DNA of 64,000 nt from Prorocentrum cordatum (taxonomy: Eukaryota > Sar > Dinophyceae > Prorocentrales > Prorocentraceae), in the NCBI GenBank assembly GCA_963575745.1, contig CAUYUJ010018496.1, positions 73,274 through 137,273 of the forward strand, written 5' to 3'. How positions within the stretch are numbered: the first letter of the stretch is position 1; every line of letters starts with the position of its first letter. The notes below the pieces were generated by a model that did not search any database, was not told the origin of the DNA, and was given only the letters and a program-made list of their open reading frames with translations. The position numbers were made by a program, and so were the translations under genes. Below are positions 11,089 to 22,195 of this stretch, piece by piece.

Positions 11089-12339
11089 ATGATCCTCGGG
11101 CGGACGACGGCAGCTCAACCAAGACATCGGCTACCCGCAGCTCCAGCGGGCTACGGTCAGCATCCGATGGCGCCCCAGACGCAGCCCGCCAGCCAAGAGA
11201 GGACAGCGGCAGCAGCAACGGCCGCACCGCCTCTCCCGATGGCTCCGGGAGCGGCAGGGAGGACGATATCCGCGCCCGTAAAGCCGCCCCCAGTGACGGG
11301 GTCAGCCCAGCCACCCCCTCAGCGCAGTCACCCTCAGCACGCCATTCGCTACTACGGGAACCAGCACGGCAGTGGGAGCAAGTGCTCATTGCGCGGCATT
11401 CGTCTCGCGTGGATCCCGAGGGCGGCAGGTCAGCAAGAGCAACATCAGCCCACGGCAGCAGAGGCAGCTCGACTGGCCGCCGACGCAGCCCAGGAGACAC
11501 TGGAGTTTCTGCGGTCGGACCCGGGATTATGCGAAGGAGGTGCGGCTCTTCAGACAGTCAACTCTTTGTCTCAGCTGTTACAGGGACTACAGTGGCAACT
11601 ACAAGGACTTCCGGAGGGAGTTCGATCCTTGGGAAAGGTGCAGGAGGTGGTCGACATAATATTTCAGGTAATCACTCTCGCCGAGAACACGCCTTCTCAG
11701 ACCCAGGAGGGACTACGACAGATCTTCCTCAGCCTGCATCACATCCAGCGGATCCTGGGGACCATGGAAACGTTCGGCGAGGCGATCGACACGCTCCAGG
11801 AGTCAGTCAACACCCTCTCCCAGACGGTGGGGAACATCGAGATGGCGATGGGGCAGATGGGCTATATGATGGTGAACGTGGGAACGGCGGCGTCCGCCAT
11901 TGCCCAGGTGCTGAATACGGGAGCGATTCCGAGCTCAGCGCTGACCGATCCGTGGCAGACGACGGCTCAGGGGAACGGAGCCTCGAGCAGCACATGACCC
12001 AACCCGCTGGAGCAGCCTCACCATGGACCACCTCTCCCGGTCCATCCTCCTCAGCCAGATCAGCAACAGCTACTGGTTCAAGCGCAAGTGCGGGCAGCTC
12101 TGCTTCAGCAGGCGGAGGCGGCTGCAGCGGGACAGGCGGCAGTGTCGCAGGCGAACACAAACCCACCGCTTCCCGACGACCCACCTCCAGAGTGGCCAGC
12201 GGGAGCAGAGTGGTCCCCGGCCCCAGAGTCCTCTGCGCCGGCAGCCAACTCGCAGGAGACGACGGCCACCACTACCACAGCTACCTTAGCGACCATTGCC
12301 GACGAGCCGACGGTCGAGCAGACCTGGGAGCTCGTCTGA
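11089..12339 (+). CDS. P/Q-rich, coiled-coil frame inside the Copia element, with one in-frame TGA
   Basis: The ATG at 11089 opens a frame of 302 codons: an Ala/Pro/Gln-rich N-terminus (residues 1-120), then an amphipathic helical part (about 125-290, e.g. IDTLQESVNTLSQTVGNIE) that looks like a coiled coil. It stops at TGA 11995-11997. The same frame continues with similar P/Q/A-rich composition (EQPHHGPPLPVHPPQPDQ...) to TGA 12337-12339, which suggests a single nonsense change in a protein of about 415 residues. Position between protease and integrase is unusual for Copia. It could be a capsid-like or accessory protein, or part of another inserted element; no known domain is recognised. Confidence 0.5.
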
Positions 12340-12561
12340 GAGGATCCTTTTCGAGCTCTCCTCCGACGGAAGGTCGGAGAGCCAGTTCAGCTCTTGGACT
12401 GGCCAGCAGTTTCTGTGGCTGCTCGCATGCTTCTTTTTCGTGCAATATGCCCCTGGCGGGGCACGCTGAGCCACCCTCCTCCTTCCTCTCCTCCAAGTCC
12501 TATCCCGCGCCACCCATGCACGTATTTTCAGTAACCGCATCGGGTCTCGGGGCCAAGTTAG
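12340..12561 (+). other. Short spacer in the retroelement
   Basis: No convincing frame. A small inverted repeat (CTCCGAC / GTCGGAG) lies at 12360-12380. It could be an intron or a decayed linker. Confidence 0.3.
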
Positions 12562-13299
12562 GAGAAAAGCGGCCCCCTCCCTGGAGGGACAGTGGCCGCC
12601 GACTTTGCTGGGCCCGAGTGGACCGACGGAGATGCCACCAACGACGATCGAGAGGTCCAGTGCAACGAGAGGGTTCGTGAAGCTCTCGAGATCATCGCCT
12701 CGGGCATGCGAGGCGAAGAGGGCCACGCTCCGGGACCTAAGCCCAGACGGACCAAAGCTCACACCACTTTTCTCGAGGTCTTCTCTCCTCCTAGGATGCC
12801 CCCCGAGGTTCAGAGTCTTGGGGGAAAGGTTGGGCAGGAACCGAGTCGAGACCTCACCGCCGGGTGGGATTCGCGGGTCCGGGCCGATCGTGGCGAGCTC
12901 CGGGAACAGATTCGAAACGAGGATCCAGACACTATCTGGCTCTGTCCGCCCTGTCGAGTTTTCTCCGCGATCAGCCGGATCAGCGAGGCGGTCCGAGACC
13001 CGATCGAATGGTCTGATGCGGTCGCCGAAGGCGTGAGCGATCTGATATTCTGCGTGAATGTCGCGGCCGATCGGGTCCGCAAGGGCTGGTATTTTGCCTT
13101 AGATCATCCCTTGTTCGCCAGCTCGTGGCCCACTAAGATGCAGTGGCTCTCCAGGCTCCCAGGGGCGCGCCGAGTAAGGGTAGAAATGCGCGCGTTCGGG
13201 CTCAACGTTACGGGGGGGACTAAACGAGAAGCCCACGGGGATCCTCACCAATTACCCAGGCACGCAGGCGGCTCTGGACGGTCAGTTGTGCTCCGGTGA
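12562..13299 (+). CDS. Methyltransferase-like CPPC domain of the retroelement
   Basis: The frame is open from 12562; the GTG at 12592 is not a convincing start. After a linker come TTFLEVFSPPRMPPE (motif I-like, cf. ELFSG), DTIWLCPPCRVFSAI (resembling the PPC-x-x-F-S catalytic motif IV of C5 methyltransferases), WYFALDHPLFASSW (cf. the ENV/EHP motif VI) and MRAFGLNVTG. The frame breaks in a run of seven G at about 13212-13218. The natural continuation, LNEKPTGILTNYPG (cf. the FGL...KPT..LTN pattern of motif VIII), is in the next frame, so the last 26 residues of this frame are out of register. Similar blocks precede the integrase in other dinoflagellate Copia elements as I recall them. Catalytic competence is not shown. 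Confidence 0.5.
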   Translation, partial: EKSGPLPGGTVAADFAGPEWTDGDATNDDREVQCNERVREALEIIASGMRGEEGHAPGPKPRRTKAHTTFLEVFSPPRMPPEVQSLGGKVGQEPSRDLTAGWDSRVRADRGELREQIRNEDPDTIWLCPPCRVFSAISRISEAVRDPIEWSDAVAEGVSDLIFCVNVAADRVRKGWYFALDHPLFASSWPTKMQWLSRLPGARRVRVEMRAFGLNVTGGTKREAHGDPHQLPRHAGGSGRSVVLR

Positions 13300-15136
13300 T
13301 CACAGGCACGCGTGGTTGGAAGGGGGTGCGAGGACGTCTCGAGCGCAACGGTATCCCGAGAAGTTCGTCAAGCTCGTGAGTCGAGCGGTAGTTGAAGAGT
13401 GGAGCGGGGTCCGTCGGCATCGCCCCTCGCCCTGGGCTGAGCTCGACGAAGGATGTTATCCGACTGGCCCTCTTCCGGACGAAGAGCCCCCCGTAGAAGA
13501 CGCGGAGGCGCTTCCAGGAGATAGCGACCAGGAAGATGAACCAGAGACCAGGCCTCCACCCGGCCCCCAGGTCTCGGAGACGTCCCGGGAGCTAACCGAG
13601 CAGGAAAAGCGCCTCTTTTTCCGGCTCCATGTGAACATGGGGCATTCTGACCAGCGCAAGTTCGTTCGTGTCCTTTGGGCGGGAGGAGTCCAGATCCGGT
13701 TTCTGAGGCGGGTTCGAGATAATTTCCGCTGCTCCGAATGCGAAGAGAGGTCGCAGACCAGCCCCCACAGGAGTGTTGCTCTTCCCAGGACTTTCCGTTT
13801 CAATCACATCGTAGGGATAGACGTTTTTCACGTCGGTTTCCAGGATAAGACTCTGGCCTTTTTGAACATTGTTGATCGCGGATCGAATCTGCAAGTGTGT
13901 GCCAAGATAGAGGAGGTCACGTCCGATGCCGTGTGGAGCGCATTTGTTCGCTCATGGATCCGACCTTTCGGGGGCCCCCACTTTGTTCTCTCGGATGGAG
14001 GGCCAGAATTCGGGGATAGGTTCGCTAGAGGTTTGGAGCAGCGGGGGGTCATGCACCATGTCTGCGATGCCCATTCGCCTTGGCAGAACGGCCGAGTTGA
14101 GAGGCACGGAGGTTGGATCAAGGAGAGGATTAAGGCCGAAGTGGAGTCTGGTTCCGCCCTTCCAGGAAACGAGTCGGAGCTCGAGGATTTGGTTTATGAG
14201 CTGTGTGCCCACAAAAACAGGTTTTGGCACCGAGGAGGTTTCTCTCCTCTCCAAGTCGTGCTTGGAGAAAACCCAAGATTTCCACACGAGCTGTTGTCAG
14301 ACGATGGCCTCGGGTTGCCCGGTTGGCGGGGCGCCATCCGTCCGGCGCCCGAGCAGGATTCCGCCGGAGCCGAGTTTTTCCGAGCTCATAGGATCCGGGA
14401 ATGCGCGCGAAAGTTGGCCATGGAGTCGACAGCTCGCGACAGGCTATCCATGGCAGCTCGAGCGCGCCCGCCACCGACAGCCACCACCACTTTCTCTCCC
14501 GGTCAGTGGGTGTTCGTTTGGCGACGTCTGACCAGGTCCGGACCCAGGTCTGACACCCTTGGGAGAAGAAGAGATGCCTGGACGGGCCCCAGGGTCGTGG
14601 TCCTTAGCGAAAGGGGGACCGTTTGGGTTGCGGTCCGGGCGCGCTTGTGGAAATGCCCCCTTAAGCAGGTCAGGCCAGCCAGTCCTGAAGAAGAATTCGG
14701 ACAGCAGCTGGCCCAAGATCCTCAGTGGGCCGAGTTGCTGTCGCAAGCTCGCTCCAGGGGAGCGGCCGCCGTAGATGTGCAAAGAGAAGGTCCTCCACCC
14801 GACGAGGCATGGGACCAACCTCTTTCCCCAGAGGCCGACTCGGCCCCCATCCCTCCGGTTCGAAACTCAGGAGGTGACGATTTTCCCGACGCCCCCGCAC
14901 CTGGCGAGCCACCTTTCCGGGGACGCGAGGGAGAGCGAGTCGGAGACCGAGGCTCTCCTCCGTCGGAGGGCGACTCCGTCGCGGCCCGATCGCTGAAAGC
15001 ATCGAGGAGGACACCTCGGGCACGTCTCGACTCGCGTCAGGCTCCAGCGAGGCCATTTCGGCACCGCCCGGCCTGCCGGTGCCAGCGCAGCTTGGAGCGG
15101 ATCCGGCCGCGGTGTCGAGGGAAGCCACCGGAGTGA
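13220..15136 (+). CDS. Copia integrase
   Basis: Numbered from the TTG at 13286. It carries an HHCC zinc-binding region (HVNMGH, H115 and H120; CSEC, C149 and C152) and the DDE core: GIDVF (D179), LSDGGPEF (D237) and NGRVERHGG (E272), with 34 residues between the last two as in retroviral-type integrases. It would insert the reverse-transcribed DNA into the host genome. A C-terminal SH3/GPY-like stretch follows (FSPGQWVFVWRR ... WTGPRVVVLSERGTVWVAVR), then an acidic, proline-rich linker. Near 14950-15060 the plausible reading moves to another frame, so the end at 15136 is probably out of register. All catalytic acids are intact. Confidence 0.92.
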   Translation, partial: LNEKPTGILTNYPGTQAALDGQLCSGDHRHAWLEGGARTSRAQRYPEKFVKLVSRAVVEEWSGVRRHRPSPWAELDEGCYPTGPLPDEEPPVEDAEALPGDSDQEDEPETRPPPGPQVSETSRELTEQEKRLFFRLHVNMGHSDQRKFVRVLWAGGVQIRFLRRVRDNFRCSECEERSQTSPHRSVALPRTFRFNHIVGIDVFHVGFQDKTLAFLNIVDRGSNLQVCAKIEEVTSDAVWSAFVRSWIRPFGGPHFVLSDGGPEFGDRFARGLEQRGVMHHVCDAHSPWQNGRVERHGGWIKERIKAEVESGSALPGNESELEDLVYELCAHKNRFWHRGGFSPLQVVLGENPRFPHELLSDDGLGLPGWRGAIRPAPEQDSAGAEFFRAHRIRECARKLAMESTARDRLSMAARARPPPTATTTFSPGQWVFVWRRLTRSGPRSDTLGRRRDAWTGPRVVVLSERGTVWVAVRARLWKCPLKQVRPASPEEEFGQQLAQDPQWAELLSQARSRGAAAVDVQREGPPPDEAWDQPLSPEADSAPIPPVRNSGGDDFPDAPAPGEPPFRGREGERVGDRGSPPSEGDSVAARSLKASRRTPRARLDSRQAPARPFRHRPACRCQRSLERIRPRCRGKPPE

Positions 15137-15426
15137 AAGGAAAGTTGCGACAGCCAGACGATACCCCGTTCTGTGCTAGGCAGACCTTAGAGAAGAGGGC
15201 TAGGTTAGAGCCCCCTCCCGGTCTTCCTCCACCGCCCATCAGAGAGGAAGCTCAGGCCGGGCCAGGAAGCACGGATCCTTCATCCTCCTCCGGGGCTCCT
15301 CCTCTCGCTCCTTCCTCTTCTCTTCCTCCTCCGCCGCCCCTCTCTCCCGCTCCTGCGTCTCCTTCTCATTCGCCCGTTGTGGAGGAGGCCGACGGTGGCA
15401 CTCCAAAGGTTAGTGACAGGGTTCGC
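14998..15426 (+). CDS. Pro/Ser-rich linker between integrase and reverse transcriptase
   Basis: This frame reads ESIEEDTSGTSRLASG, then KGKLRQPDDTPFCARQ, and then a Pro/Ser-rich run caused by a CCT/TCC-rich stretch at 15290-15365. It meets an in-frame TAG at 15427-15429. The same frame continues straight into the reverse transcriptase, so the stop is probably a point mutation or a read-through site in one polyprotein. Confidence 0.55.
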
Positions 15427-15429
15427 TAG

Positions 15430-16445
15430 ATCGAGGATTCGCTCCGAAGATCACTTGTTAGACCTCCCCCCACAGGCGTCAGCCCGCCACTGCCCAATGC
15501 CACCTTTTTCGCCACTCCCACCGAGCAGGAGAGCGTCGTTCTCACAGAAGAGAACCGCGCAGAGGTGTGGGCTGCCAGCCGAGGCGGAGAGATAATTTTA
15601 AGCAAACTCACTCCGGCCGAGAGGGCCAAGTTTGAAGTTTCGGACGATTCCGAGTGGAAGACAATGCGAGAGTCAGGAGCCGTTGAAATCATTCCCCTGA
15701 AGCAGGCAGAAGCTTTGCGTCGTTTGCACGCGAATCGGATTATCACGAGCCGCATGGTGCGACGGTGGAAGCCGGTGGAGGGCGCGGTTGCGGATCCCAC
15801 TGCCGAGAGCAGATGGTGTGTGCACGGTCACAAGGGCCCCGACGCCCGATCGTTTTTCGCGTGTGCTCCGACCCCCCAAACCACCTCCATCCATGTGTTT
15901 ATACCAGTTATGATGAACCTTGGTCTTTGGGGAGACATCGCGGATGTCAAAATCGCTTTCTGTCAGCCAGACCCCATCTGTCGATCTGGGGAAGAAATCT
16001 ATGTGGAACCATGCGAGGGCATCAAGGTTGAACGCGGATCGTTGATCCGTCTCAAGGTAAGAAGCGTGTATGGTTTGGACGATGCCCTCCTTGCTTGGAG
16101 GAAAACCATTACGGGATACCTTAAGGAGCAGGGTTTCACCAGGAGTTTGCTCGAGCCCTGTTGGTGGATTCGATACTCCAAGAAGGGCGTGATCGAAAAC
16201 ATGGTTCTCCTAGAGGTGGACGACTTCTTCATCGCGAGTCGCGCCCAGGGGAATCGCCAGTGGATTCGCGAGGTGTTGCAGTCAAGGTTTCGCTTCGGCA
16301 AGTATAGAGACTGCCACGCCGGCCCTGTAGAGCACGCTGGCAGACGGGTCGTTTTCTCTCCTCAGAAGGTACATTCGACCAAGAGAAATACATCCTCGAG
16401 GAAGTCCGCCCCATTTCCATGGCCCGGGGACGGCTAGGAGCGAAG
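15430..16445 (+). CDS. Copia reverse transcriptase
   Basis: Copia-type (RVT_2) reverse transcriptase that would copy element RNA into DNA. Numbering from the ATG-like codon at 15565 (the frame is open upstream to 15430): SRWCVHGHKGPDA (83-95), LWGDIADVKIAF (121-131, catalytic D127), VRSVYGLDDALLAW (165-178) and LLEVDDFFIA (215-224), the YVDD-box equivalent with D219 and D220 kept. At about 16370 the reading shifts: the homologous continuation FDQEKYILEEVRPISMARG is in another frame from 16374, while the original frame runs on to 16437. This continuation is then cut by the CT/AG palindrome. Confidence 0.92.
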
Positions 16446-16451
16446 TCTGCC

Positions 16452-17620
<1,169 letters not shown>

Positions 17621-18080
17621 CTGGTTTGTACAGATACTGTTTGATCTCTTGGGGTTGCTAAACCTAAGAGAAAGCCTGACCAGCGTGGCTGCAGTCTCGA
17701 TTTTGTGAGATAGGTTTAGCAGAGAGATCCCCTAGAAGGGGAACAGTGGAGCAGAGAGCGAAAGGACGTTCATCCGTCCTCATCCTGGCTCAAGGTCAAA
17801 ACACCTGCTTGCTCCTGCCTCTGCCACAAGGTGGCGTCGATCCCCCCCACATGCTGGGGGTGCACAGGCGATTGATGCGCCGGTGGCGCGGACGCACCCT
17901 GACAAGTGCACGCCGCGGCCGCCGTTGACCTTACCCTCCCGCCCGACCCCCCCCCGGGCAACGACCGCTACTGGGGAAAGAAAAAAAACGGTCACACAAA
18001 AACCTTGAGATCCGACGTCGCAGCGAAATTTCAAGGGCATAAAAAAACGCCCCTACCCTCGTTCACGAGGCGCTGTGCGC
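17621..18080. other. 3' flank of the retroelement
   Basis: Contains an inverted pair GCTAAACCTA (17655-17664) / TAGGTTTAGC (17711-17720) and a purine-rich AGAAGGGGA stretch. At 17774-17794 a segment matches DinoSL at 16 of 21 positions, which could be chance. From about 17820 on, GC-rich sequence with no recognised feature. Confidence 0.4.
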
Positions 18081-18212
18081 TGAAACTCCTGTGGGCTGAC
18101 AGGGTAAACCCTGCGTGATGTGCCGCGTCCTGGCGGCTCTAGGCTTTGGGGGTTCCCAGGAGGTTTACAGACCACGCACTTGTAACCCAGGGTAGGGTCG
18201 TTTTTTCATCCC

Positions 18213-18700
18213 TCAAAAATTGCAACTTCACGAAAAATGGCGACAGGGGCCTCAGACCCCATCTTTCTGCACCATCTCTGGAGGCAGATCGATCCGCTAT
18301 GGTCCCGAGCCCCGAGGCTGAGCGAAAACGCGCAATGCGAAACAAATGCGACGCCCAGGTCGCAGGATCGTCGGAGATCTGGGTCGTGGGCCGAACAAGA
18401 AGAGATGGGGTCGGAGGATCGCGCCGCACCGCCGAAACATCGCCGATGCGGCACGGCGTGGATCCCGATGTTCTCCACGCCGACGGCGCCGATGCATCGC
18501 CGACGTCGCCGACGCATCGCCGATGCATCTGATATGCATTGGCGAAGCGGCGCCATCCTCCGACCCCATCAACAACCTCGCGAAACATTGCAACCAGAGC
18601 CCCTGACCCCATCTCTCTGCGCCATTTGTCGAGCGGGATCGATCTGCGAGGGTCCCGACCCCCGAGGCAGGGCGACTCCAGATGTGTTTTCAATTTTGGA
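18213..18700. repeat. Two diverged direct repeats flanking GCATCGCCGAC repeats
   Basis: A unit of about 95 bp with CCCATCT-TCTGC-CCAT, GATCGATC and GGTCCCGA-CCCCGAGG occurs at about 18225-18320 and 18590-18690. A third fragment (GATCGATCTGCGAGGG) lies at 23690-23705. Between the two copies, GCATCGCCGAC units are arranged partly as inverted repeats around 18487-18535. Confidence 0.6.
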
Positions 18701-18734
18701 GCCCCTGGGGCCCTCTGGGCCTCGTGAAGGGCGA

Positions 18735-18850
18735 TATGGAAACGGCCCAAGAGGGCCCTAAGACTGCCTAAGATAACCTAAAGACGGCTCTAGAGGCGCG
18801 CAAGACGCCCCAAGAGAGTTCCGAGACGGCCCCAAGAGGGCCATTAGATT
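18735..18850. repeat. Short block of CCAAGAGGGCC-type degenerate repeats
   Basis: Irregular units such as GGCCCAAGAGGGCC and GACGCCCCAAGAG, the same family as 21240-22005 (same strand) and 40160-41455 (opposite strand). Confidence 0.6.
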
Positions 18851-19370
18851 TAACACACATGTAACACAAACCGCTTCCTCGTCAAGGACGGCCGCGTGTC
18901 AAATTTGTATTAAATTATTGCGGTTCTGGGGCCTCCCTGGGAGCTCCTTCGGCGCCACTTTTGGCCCCCCCAGGCTATCCTCAAAAGCTCTCGTGGGGGC
19001 CTGTGGGAGTTTCAGGGGAGCCCCGGGAGGTTTCTGGAGGCCTTGGAGGCCCCGCAGATCCCCAGAGTCCGGAGGCCCCGGAAAAGCAAAATACGTCCCA
19101 GAACGTGCAAACTTCCGTTCACGTCCACAGACGACGACCACCTCCACCACCACCACTACGACCACTGCGACGACCACCGCGATGATCACCGCGACGGCGG
19201 CGGCGGCGCCCGCGGGGGCGGCGGCCTGGCGGCCCAGAGCTCCTGGGGCCCTCATCGGCCACCGTGGCAGTCACGGCACTTGCGCAGTCTGGGAAGTATT
19301 CGGAACCTTTCGACGCGTCGCACGTCGATCATCGCACGGTTCCGCGACCGCCCCGCGCGGTTCTAGTACA
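18851..19370. other. GC-rich stretch without recognised feature
   Basis: Long open frames here reflect GC content. A block of CCACCACGACGA-type triplets lies at 19130-19200. Nothing identifiable. Confidence 0.35.
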
Positions 19371-19790
19371 CACACATATATATACAGAGAGAGAGAGAGT
19401 GAGAGAGAGAGAGGGAGATGTGTGGACAGCCCCCCCAGCAGACGGTTGCGCTTTTCCTTTCTTTTCCTCCTCCTCTTCGTCCCTCGCTCTCTCTATTTCC
19501 CCGTGTCCCTCCCTCCACACAACATATAGACACATATTTAGACACACACACACACATATATATATATGTATATATATGTATGTTGATATTGCTCGTTGTG
19601 TATATCTATGTTTTTTTTGTTGTTCTCTCTCTCGCTCTCTATTGCCCCCTCCCTCCCAAAGATATGTGTCTCTTGTTTGTTATTTCTCTCTCTCTCTCTC
19701 TCTCTCTGTATATTTATATATATATATATATATATATATTCTCTCTCTCTCTCTTTCTCCCTCTCCCTTCTCTCACGGGTCCCCTTCCCA
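19371..19790. repeat. CA/TA, GA and TC microsatellites
   Basis: ACACATATATA followed by GAGA (19371-19420), CACACA/TATATA (19540-19580), TC and TA runs (19686-19740), then TC again to about 19775. No gene. Confidence 0.85.
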
Positions 19791-19919
19791 GGCGTGGGTT
19801 CCGATCACGTTACGCAAGGTTTGCGATGTCAGGGGTGCGGAACCCCATGCTGCTACATTTGAAGTTTTGGGATTTCTGGGATGAAATGTGAGGAAACAGT
19901 GTGCTCAATCTGTTTTTTA

Positions 19920-21082
19920 CCTAACAGCGTTTGCTGATAGGTTTCTAGTAGGGTCAAAAGAGAGCATCATGACTCCTCAGGGGGGTCTGGGCGGGTGCCG
20001 GGGAGGAGAACCGGGAATCGTTTTTCGCCAACAGTCACACACTTCCTGCTCTTCGACCTCCCAGAACTCCATTCCCGGGACACATTCTGGAGAACCGGGA
20101 ACAGAGCCGGGCTCGCTTTTCGCCAACAGTCACACACTTCGTGCTCTTCGACCTCCCAGAACTCCATTCCCGGGCCACATTCTGGAGAACCGGGAACAGA
20201 GCCGGGCTCGTTTTTCGTCAACAGTCACACACTTCGTGCTCTTCGACCTCCCAGAACTCCATTCCCGGGCTACATTCTGGATGCCCGGAGCCAACTGTAG
20301 GCCACTTCGTGCTCTTCGAGTTCGCCACTTCGTGCTCTTCGAGTTCCCAGAACTCCATTCCCGGGCCACATTTTGGATGCCCGGAGCCAACTGTAGGCCA
20401 CTTCGTGCTCTTCGATTCCCAGAACTCCATTCCCGGGCCACATTTTGGATGCCCGGAGCCAACTGTAGGCCACTTCGTGCTCTTCAAGTTCCCAGAACTC
20501 CATTCCTGGGCATGATTTTGAATGCCCGGAGCCAACTGTAGGCCACTTCGTGTTCTTCTAGTTCCCAGAACTCCATTCCTGGGCCACATTTTGAATGCTG
20601 AGGCAGGCTGATGCTGCGGCCGAGGCAGGCTGAGGCTGAGGCAGGCTGAGGCTGAGGCCGAGGCTGAAGGCAGACTGAGGCTGAGGCTGAAGCAGACTGA
20701 GGCTGAGGCTGAGGCAGGCTGAGGCTGAGGCTGAAGCAGGCTGATGCTGAGGCAGGCTGAGGCTGAGGCTGAGGCTGATGCAGGCTGAGGCTGAGGCAGG
20801 CTGAGGCTGAGGCCGAGGCTGAAGGCAGACTGAGGCTGAGGCTGAAGCAGGCTGAGGCTGAGGCTGAGGCAGGCTGAGGCTGAGGCAGGCTGAGGCTGAG
20901 GCTGAGGCAGGCTGAGGCTGAGGCTGTGACTGCGACTGCCGTTGCCGCTGCGACTGTCATCGCGAATGCGACTACGACTGCGAGAACAGCAGAATTCTAC
21001 AACTGGATTTTCATCTGAATCTTAAGGGGAATGCTTTCAGATATGCTTCTACATATCGCTGTTAGGTTGCTTTGCCGGGATA
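19920..21082. mobile_element. Element D, copy 1: repeat with 10-bp terminal inverted repeats and internal minisatellites
   Basis: Begins CCTAACAGCG (19920-19929). CGCTGTTAGG (21057-21066) is its exact reverse complement, 16 bp before the point where similarity to copy 2 (42262-43982) ends. Inside are a 5' module with ATAGGTTTCTAG, about 90-bp units (20000-20290), 72-bp units containing GCCCGGAGCCAACTGTAGG (20283-20595), a CTGAGG hexamer array (20598-20928) and a 3' module (GACTGCGAC... AGAATTCTAC). No protein-coding capacity is supported; the frames over it are simple repeats. No clear target duplication is seen. Confidence 0.75.
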
Positions 21083-21239
21083 ATCGTATAGATTTTGGGG
21101 GTTCACATCCTTCCATCGAAACTCCCGCCCAGGAGCCCTCCCAGGAACGCCGATCCCTTCAGCCCCAACAGCCCAAATTGAAACGCAAAATTTGCAATGT
21201 CAGGTGTGCGGGAACCCTGTCTTGTCGGTCGGATGTTTG
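21083..21239. other. Short unique spacer
   Basis: Non-repetitive; no feature recognised. Confidence 0.3.
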
Positions 21240-22005
21240 GCATTTCTCATGGGCCAAGACAGCCCACGAGGCCCCAGAAATCGGCCCAAGACAGTCCAAG
21301 CGGCTCCCAAAGAGGGCTCCAGGACGGCCCAAGAGAGCCCCAAGACGGCCCAAGGACGCTCCAAGACGGCCCCAAGAAGGCCCAGGAGGTCCCAAATGGC
21401 TTCAGGAGGGCTCCAAGAGGGCCCCGAGAGCCTTCTAAAAGGCCCCAACAAGGCCCCGAGACAGCCAAAGCCTTCCAAGACACCCCAAATGGGTCCCAGG
21501 ACGGCACGAGGGGGCTTGAAGTGGCCCGGAGAGGCCCCAAGAGGACACCCAAGAAGGCCCGGAGACGCTAAATGCATAGATATTCGTCTTGCTCCTGTAT
21601 CTCATCACGTAACGAGTTCCAAACACCAAGGATCCTAAGTGCGGAGGGTGGTGTGAGCTCAAGACGGCCCAAAGAGATTCCCCACACGCTGAAAAGACGA
21701 CTTGAAGGGAGCACCAAGAGCGCTCAGGATGGCCTCCGCACAGCTCAAGAGGTCCCCAGGACACCCCAGGAGAGCCCCCGACGCGCCCCAAAGAGGCTTT
21801 GAGAAGGACAAACACATTCTTGAGGTGTTTGTAGAATTTTTGTGTTTTCGCTCTTCCTGGATTCCGACCGCCCAAGACGGCTCCCAGCCGGCACAGGATG
21901 CCCCTAAGACGGCCTCGGCACGGCCCTCAGAGGGCCCGAAGACAGCCCAAGAGGCCCCCCAATTGGCTTCAAAACTGCCCCAAGAGATTCCCAAGATGAC
22001 CACGC
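21240..22005. repeat. Degenerate CCAAGACGGCCC array
   Basis: Dozens of diverged units around CCAAGACGGCCCCAAGAGG with a loose period near 20 bp, interrupted at 21570-21660 and 21800-21870. The three frames are similarly open and rich in Pro/Arg/Lys, so this is not coding. Confidence 0.7.
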
Positions 22006-22013
22006 GAGCCCCC

Positions 22014-22065
22014 CCGTAGCCACTTTGGCTCAAGCCAGTTTGGCTCAAGCCATTTTAGTATCAAG
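22014..22065 (+). other. Three successive DinoSL relics
   Basis: 22014-22034 matches the spliced leader at 20 of 21 positions (T to C at position 10). It is followed without gap by the truncated relics CCAGTTTGGCTCAAG (22035-22049) and CCATTTTAGTATCAAG (22050-22065). Truncation at CC after the internal AG of the leader is what results when that AG is used as the next trans-splice acceptor. The array therefore records repeated cycles of trans-splicing and cDNA reinsertion. Confidence 0.9.
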
Positions 22066-22195
22066 GTCGCCGGCATCCTTGATGTGCCCGTCGAGCTCAC
22101 CGCTTGTCGCCATCAGATTGTAAGTGTGGGGGATGGCTGGGGGGCAGGCCGCCGCTGGATGTCCCCTTCTGTCAGTGGCTGCCTCAGATCACTCG

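Noticed and set aside
10746-12680. 644-codon plus-strand frame
   Set aside because: Ser/Arg/Gly-rich alternative frame overlapping the P/Q-rich coiled-coil frame, which has the more protein-like helical composition.
17774-17794. Fourth DinoSL-like match (16 of 21)
   Set aside because: A match this weak is expected with appreciable probability by chance in 64 kb.
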